Origin: Entophlyctis helioformis
Taxonomy: Eukaryota; Chytridiomycota; Chytridiomycetes; Chytridiales; Chytriomycetaceae
Direction: 5' to 3'
Length of the DNA stretch: 20,710 bases
Assembly (NCBI GenBank): GCA_025526915.1
Contig: JAHLKH010000317.1
Location: forward strand, 1-20,710
The notes beneath the pieces are model-generated. The model did not search any database and was not told the DNA's origin. It saw only the letters and a list, made by a program, of their open reading frames with translations. Position numbers and translations under genes: made by a program. Of this stretch, positions 17,312 through 20,710 are shown one piece after another (positions within the stretch are counted from its first letter, which is position 1; each line of letters begins with the position of its first letter).

Positions 17312-18127
17312 CACACATGAACGGTACAACAGAAAGGGGTTTACTGCACAACAAGCACAAAAGTGTGACAACAACAGCAATAGCCGCCAACAACCGGCCA
17401 TGCTGATGCACAGCCGCATTCGCATATGGAACCAGCCCAGCTGGCCACACCACCTCGATCTCAATGACACCGTCCACGCCACCAAGCCGCCTGAATGTGG
17501 TCTCGCCATAGAGATCGACGTTGCGATGCCGTTCCTCTGCTTTCCACAAACACCCGGCAGCCGGGCAAAAGTCAACGACATGTGCCGTGAGCTCCAGCGA
17601 CGTGTTGCGTGCGTTGCGGATGCGCACAGTCTGGAAACATATCCTGTTCTTGTTGCCAAAGCCCCACGCGGCTTCAGAAACGGCAACGGTCGGCACCACC
17701 GGCCACACGGTGGAGTTCATGACAGGATTTGGGACCGTGCCCTGTGCAAGGATGGCGTTCCAGCGAGGATCGCCGCCTGGCTGGCCGTTGGAGCAGCCAA
17801 CACCAACGTCGTTGGGCTGGTATCCAATCTCTGAGAAGGGCGGATAGCTGGGGAACGGCCCTGTGTATTCGTTGCAACACAGTCAGTCCAAGGAGACTTG
17901 CCGCACACGCTGGCGATGAATGCACCGTGGCGATGAAAGCATGGACGCCGCTGTGTGCACAGCCAGGAATGGCACAGCCACTTGCCATAGTGTGTTGCCT
18001 TGCCCCTGACCCACTCCCCCGTCGTCGGGCCAAGGCCGCTGCCTGGCAGGGACGACGCTGGCAGCAGCTGTGCGTGCACCGTCGCAGCGAGCACAACCAG
18101 CAGCAGGGCGAACGCCATGGTCGTCAT
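17274..18127 (-). CDS. Secreted double-psi beta-barrel (expansin/RlpA-like) protein
   Basis: Exon 1 is 18127-17986 and exon 2 is 17860-17274. They are joined across a 125-nt intron with a GC donor, giving about 242 residues. A signal peptide (MTTMAFALLLVVLAATVHA) precedes RGKATHYG, which the splice joins to PFPSYPPFSEIGYQP. Then come DVGVGCSNGQPGGDPRW, AWGFGNKNRICF, VVDFCPAAGCLW (near 141), VDLYGETTFRRLGG (near 161) and IEIEVVWP. Thr/His/Tyr early, Asp-Phe-Cys-Pro late and paired cysteines are typical of DPBB folds in expansins and related fungal secreted proteins, which bind or loosen wall polysaccharides. A hydrophobic C-terminal segment (LLAAIAVVVTLLCLLC, about 200-217) suggests membrane anchoring. 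No second, carbohydrate-binding expansin domain is present. ATG 18166 is an alternative start. Confidence 0.75.
17861..17985 (-). other. GC-AG intron of the DPBB gene
   Basis: The donor is GCAAGT instead of GT, and the acceptor is ATACACAG. The 125-nt phase-1 intron joins KATHY to GPFPSYPP. The nearby GT alternative (GTGGCT, five bases on) puts the second exon in the wrong frame. Confidence 0.6.
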
Positions 18128-18173
18128 GTTGCGGCGAATTGTAGAAAGCCAAACGAGGAAATTCATTATAGGA

Positions 18174-19059
18174 TCACAGGAGTGCGGCCAACGCAGCCGC
18201 AACTGCGGCAGAAACGACCATGAGCGGCGACGAGAGCGACACGGCGGCATTGCCCGTGGACGAACCGCCGGTCGTGAGCTTGCACGTTGCCGTGATGGGC
18301 GCCACCAGCTGCACCAGCGTGTCAATCTGGGCATAGTCGGCATAGTACGACTTGGAGTCTTGCAGGATCTTGATGTGCTTGGTCGCGCAGCTGGTGCACA
18401 GGAAGGCTGGGTTGAGCAGGCCGGCTGCAAGAGCGCCGAGATCGGTCGACTTGGTCGTCTTGGTGAGCTCGGCAATCTCCTGCGGGAAGCAGTAGGCGTT
18501 GTTGTCCTTGAGGCAGAAGAAGTTGGACGACAGCTTGAGCGAGCTGTTTGCAAGGGATGCACAGCGGCCCGTGTCAGTCTGAGCCACCGACACGGCACAC
18601 AGAGAGCCGCTGACACTGAACGACGGCGACAGCGACGGTGCCACACAGACGCCAAACCACCACTCACCTGGCGATGTTGGCAACGTTCTGTGGAGCCGCG
18701 GGTGGCGTGGCCGTCGCATTGGCAGCAGGCAGGTAGATGACCTGGTCGCCGCAGGCAGACTGCAGCGACGACGCAAACGAGTTGGTGGCGGTTGTGCATG
18801 ATGCCGAGCACAGCCTGTCGAGGGTGGGTGTGTCGAATGAGTTGACAGTGACGTTGGCGCTGAGCGACGGGACGTTGCAGGCCGCAGTGAACTGGGCGAG
18901 TGTCTGGTTGAATGCAGTCGCGCAGGCGGGCGTGAGGGCCGGGTTGAGCGGCGTCGTGGCCGAGGGGATGGTTGGCAGCGGGATGCTGGGGGCACCCTGT
19001 GCGCGGACAAGGGCAGGAGCGGTGGCAGCGAGGGCGGTGAGCAGAGCAGCGGCGAGCAT
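18174..19059 (-). CDS. Cys-rich GPI-type secreted protein, paralogue A
   Basis: Exon 1 is 19059-18668 and exon 2 is 18543-18174. A 124-nt intron (GTGAGT..AACAG, phase 2) gives 253 residues. A signal peptide (MLAAALLTALAATAPALVRA) and a short Pro/Thr/Ser spacer come first. Ten cysteines follow in the order LTPACATAF, FTAAC, LDRLC, ASC, SACGDQVIY, FFCLKD, AYCFPQEIAEL, FLCTSC, ATC. The C-terminus is a Ser/Gly-rich stretch plus a hydrophobic tail ending AAVAAALAALL, the signature of a GPI-anchor signal. The spacing matches the next gene residue by residue, so the two are tandem paralogues. The pattern recalls fungal secreted DUF7729-type proteins, but I cannot confirm that. A cell-surface or wall role is inferred. 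An AT-rich TATA-like element lies about 50 nt upstream. The stop is 46 nt before the next start. Confidence 0.85.
18544..18667 (-). other. Intron of paralogue A
   Basis: The donor is GTGAGT and the acceptor AAACAG. The 124-nt phase-2 intron joins NVANIA to SSLKLSSNFFCL. The corresponding place in paralogue B is uninterrupted. Confidence 0.8.
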
Positions 19060-19104
19060 CGTGTTGAGTTGGTTTGGGCAAGATGCCGCGGGGAATCGCG
19101 TGTC

Positions 19105-19112
19105 CTTTTAAT
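19105..19112 (-). promoter_or_regulatory. TATA-like element of paralogue A
   Basis: ATTAAAAG on the minus strand lies about 50 nt upstream of ATG 19059. It is the only AT-rich block in a GC-rich promoter. Confidence 0.4.
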
Positions 19113-19370
19113 GTCCGCACCAGCGCCCGCGCCATGTGCACAGACGCGCCAGCCAAGCGTGGAATGCAAGCATGGAGCCCAAGCATGGATTTCAGCCGCA
19201 GGATCGGGTGTTGGGCAGCACCGCGCGCAACACGTCACGCAGTGTGGATGGGCCATTGGATCATGGAGGCGCCCAAGGATCCACGGCCGCAAGCATCCAC
19301 GCGTCATACTGCCTTGCTCAGCAGCGTCTGTAAAACCCATCGCTCATGTTCAAAGGAGGCAAGCAATGCG

Positions 19371-19376
19371 TTTATT
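19371..19376 (-). terminator. AATAAA polyadenylation signal of paralogue B
   Basis: A canonical AATAAA lies about 25 nt past the stop codon of paralogue B. Confidence 0.7.
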
Positions 19377-19400
19377 CAGCAAACTATACATATGCAATGA

Positions 19401-20273
19401 TCAAAGGAGAGCAGCAGCGACGGCCAGGAGACCCGCCGCAATGGCAGAGAACGGAGCCGAGACGGCAGCAAGAGCAGCGTTGCCGGCAGCCTTGCAGGTC
19501 GCGACAATCGGAAGCACGAGCTGCAGAAGCGGAGCAATATCAAACTCATAGGTCGGGTAGTAGGCCTTGGCGTCCTGCAAGATCTGGATGTGCTTGCGGA
19601 CACAGGTGCTGCACAGGAACGACGGGTTGAGCAGGGCAGCAAACGGGTTTGGCGTGCTGCCCGAGGTGCCGGGGGCAGGGGCAGTGGTTGGAATGCCGCT
19701 CATCTTGGCAATCTCGGCCAGCTCCTGGGGCAGACAGTACTTGTCGCCGTCCTTGAGACAGTAGAACGCGCTCGACAGCCTGTACTCGGCAATGAGCGTG
19801 GCGACGGTGACGTTCTTGGCGGGCATCAAGACGCCGCCCGGGGTGACGGTGGGAGTGGTGTACAGCAGCTGGTCGCCGCAAACGGGCAGGGTCGCCGAAG
19901 TGAGCGCGGCGTACGCGCTGGTGCACGTCGTCGAGCAGACCTTGTCAAGAACCGAGGCGTCAAACGTGGTGCCGATGACCTGCGAAGGGTCGCTGTTGAC
20001 AATCTGGCAGCTGGACCTGATCTGGAGGATGGTCTGGTTGAATGCAGCGGCACAGGCGGGCGTGAGGTTCGGGTTGAGCGCAGGGACGCTGGTGGCAGAA
20101 GCAGGCAAGCCGCTGTCTGCAGACTGGGTGACGGCAGGAGGCGGGGCAATGACCGGGAGCGTGGGCGAGGTGCCGCTTGTAGCAGAGGCAGGCGACGGGG
20201 CAGGCAGCGAAGACGACTGCGCAAAGGCAGCGGGCACGGCAGCGAGGGCAACGGCAACGAGAGCGGCAATCAT
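19401..20273 (-). CDS. Cys-rich GPI-type secreted protein, paralogue B
   Basis: A single exon encodes 290 residues. A signal peptide (MIAALVAVALAAVPAAFA) is followed by a Ser/Pro/Thr-rich region of about 45 residues. Ten cysteines then sit in the same order as in paralogue A: LTPACAAAFNQT, IRSSC, LDKVC, TTC, PVCGDQLLY, FYCLKDGDKYCLPQELAEI, FLCSTC, VATC. A Gly/Ala-rich spacer and a hydrophobic tail (AIAAGLLAVAAALL) suggest a GPI-anchored surface protein. The region between VCGDQ and YCLKD has no intron, unlike paralogue A. The start was chosen at ATG 20273 because it opens directly into the signal peptide. A longer in-frame upstream ATG precedes a His/Ser/Pro-rich stretch that looks untranslated. 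A TATTTAA element lies about 85 nt upstream and an AATAAA follows the stop. The molecular function is unknown. Confidence 0.88.
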   Translation of the reverse strand: MIAALVAVALAAVPAAFAQSSSLPAPSPASATSGTSPTLPVIAPPPAVTQSADSGLPASATSVPALNPNLTPACAAAFNQTILQIRSSCQIVNSDPSQVIGTTFDASVLDKVCSTTCTSAYAALTSATLPVCGDQLLYTTPTVTPGGVLMPAKNVTVATLIAEYRLSSAFYCLKDGDKYCLPQELAEIAKMSGIPTTAPAPGTSGSTPNPFAALLNPSFLCSTCVRKHIQILQDAKAYYPTYEFDIAPLLQLVLPIVATCKAAGNAALAAVSAPFSAIAAGLLAVAAALL

Positions 20274-20583
20274 GCTGATTGACTGGTGGGGCGAGGTGTG
20301 GTGGGGCGAGGTGGTGTGGAGCGAGACGGGGCAAGTGCAGCCAACAACGAGCGGCGTTAAATAGGTGCACCGGTACACGGCCACATGCCGTTCTTTGCCA
20401 AGCAGACCCTGCGATATGATTCATTCCGACGTCACATGAGCGGCCAAGCAGCACTCGCGAGTGTGCACACAACAGCGGCCCATGCCACTGACCGTGGCGC
20501 ACGAGGCAACGCAGCGCTCTTGTCGCTGTTGGCTGCATCGCGGCCCGCAGTGCCAGGCGACGGTGACGGCGACGGCGACGGCA
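20274..20583 (-). other. Gap between paralogues C and B
   Basis: About 310 nt. It holds the TATA-like element and leader of paralogue B. In another frame it also holds a Ser/Pro run followed by a hydrophobic end, which looks like the missing tail of paralogue C (about 20583-20432). Confidence 0.5.
20357..20363 (-). promoter_or_regulatory. TATA-like element of paralogue B
   Basis: TATTTAA on the minus strand lies about 85 nt upstream of ATG 20273, a plausible TATA box position. Confidence 0.45.
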
Positions 20584-20709
20584 TCACAGCCGGCATGCGG
20601 CAATGGCAGTCTTGGCAAGCTCGACGGTGCTCTCGACCAGCTTGTGATCCACAAAGTACGTTCTGCCGGCATCCAGGGCAAGCACCTGCCGACGCGCACA
20701 GTTGGAGCA
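20584..20709 (-). CDS. C-terminal end of a third Cys-rich paralogue (paralogue C), partial
   Basis: Only the last 41 residues are inside the window, and the gene continues beyond the right edge. They start CSNCARRQVLALDAG and end AKTAIAACRL. The CxxC pair followed by about 35 residues and a final Cys matches FLCSTC..VATC of paralogue B and FLCTSC..ATC of paralogue A almost position for position, including an aromatic at the same place (GRTYF against KAYY). This is therefore a third tandem family member. The stop comes just after the last Cys, so the GPI tail is missing in this frame. A neighbouring frame directly downstream carries a Ser/Pro run and a hydrophobic terminus like the paralogues' tails, so a one-base frame break is likely. 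Confidence 0.6.
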   Translation of the reverse strand, partial: CSNCARRQVLALDAGRTYFVDHKLVESTVELAKTAIAACRL

Positions 20710-20710
20710 A

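Larger units (their letters stand above)
19060..19400 (-). other. Intergenic region between paralogues B and A
   Basis: About 340 nt containing the AATAAA signal and 3' flank of paralogue B and the promoter of paralogue A, with a TATA-like element near its start. No gene was found. Confidence 0.55.

Noticed and set aside
17717..19186. Very long minus-strand frame (489 codons) through the DPBB and paralogue A region
   Set aside because: Only a short central part (the DPBB signal peptide exon) is real. The rest is out of frame with the Cys-rich protein and continues through an intron.
19590..20282. Plus-strand frame of 230 codons rich in Gly/Arg
   Set aside because: It is antisense to paralogue B, whose signal peptide, cysteine pattern and polyadenylation signal lie on the minus strand.

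Overview
The window is about 20.7 kb of compact, GC-rich eukaryotic nuclear DNA. Short spliceosomal introns (mostly 66-153 nt with GT..AG ends), AATAAA signals, GPI-type secreted proteins, a fungal-type RMT2 arginine methyltransferase and a Helitron-type helicase remnant point to a fungus. The mixture looks most like a chytrid, but that placement is inference. No tRNA, rRNA, CRISPR array or bacterial-style operon was seen.

Left part (1-10240): an acidic protein with a split SH3 domain (+) converges on a long four-exon protein with tandem cyclic-nucleotide-binding domains (-). Next come a small two-exon Gln-rich gene (-), about 1 kb of mostly non-coding DNA with a perfect CRE palindrome, and a two-exon seven-transmembrane protein (+). 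That gene converges on an intronless RMT2 gene (-) whose upstream region carries a perfect inverted pair of CACGTG E-boxes.

Middle (10241-14755): an unrecognised Ser-rich protein (-) with one frame break; a promoter-like stretch with three CCAAT boxes and a direct repeat; a Helitron remnant (-) that keeps an N-terminal block and the last helicase motifs but lacks the catalytic core; and a helical hypothetical protein (+).

Right part (14869-20710): everything is on the minus strand. In transcription order: the C-terminal end of a third Cys-rich secreted paralogue at the window edge, an intronless paralogue, an intron-containing paralogue, a secreted double-psi beta-barrel (expansin/RlpA-like) protein, and a leucine-rich-repeat protein. 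The last three are packed almost without gaps, and two coding regions overlap. The secreted genes look like a local cell-surface or cell-wall cluster.

The most useful cross-cutting observation is that every reading-frame break in the window (LRR gene, Ser-rich gene, third paralogue, and two in the Helitron remnant) has the same sense. Each can be explained by one missing base, mostly one G or C in a short run. That argues for consensus errors rather than several independent pseudogenes, though read data are needed to decide.
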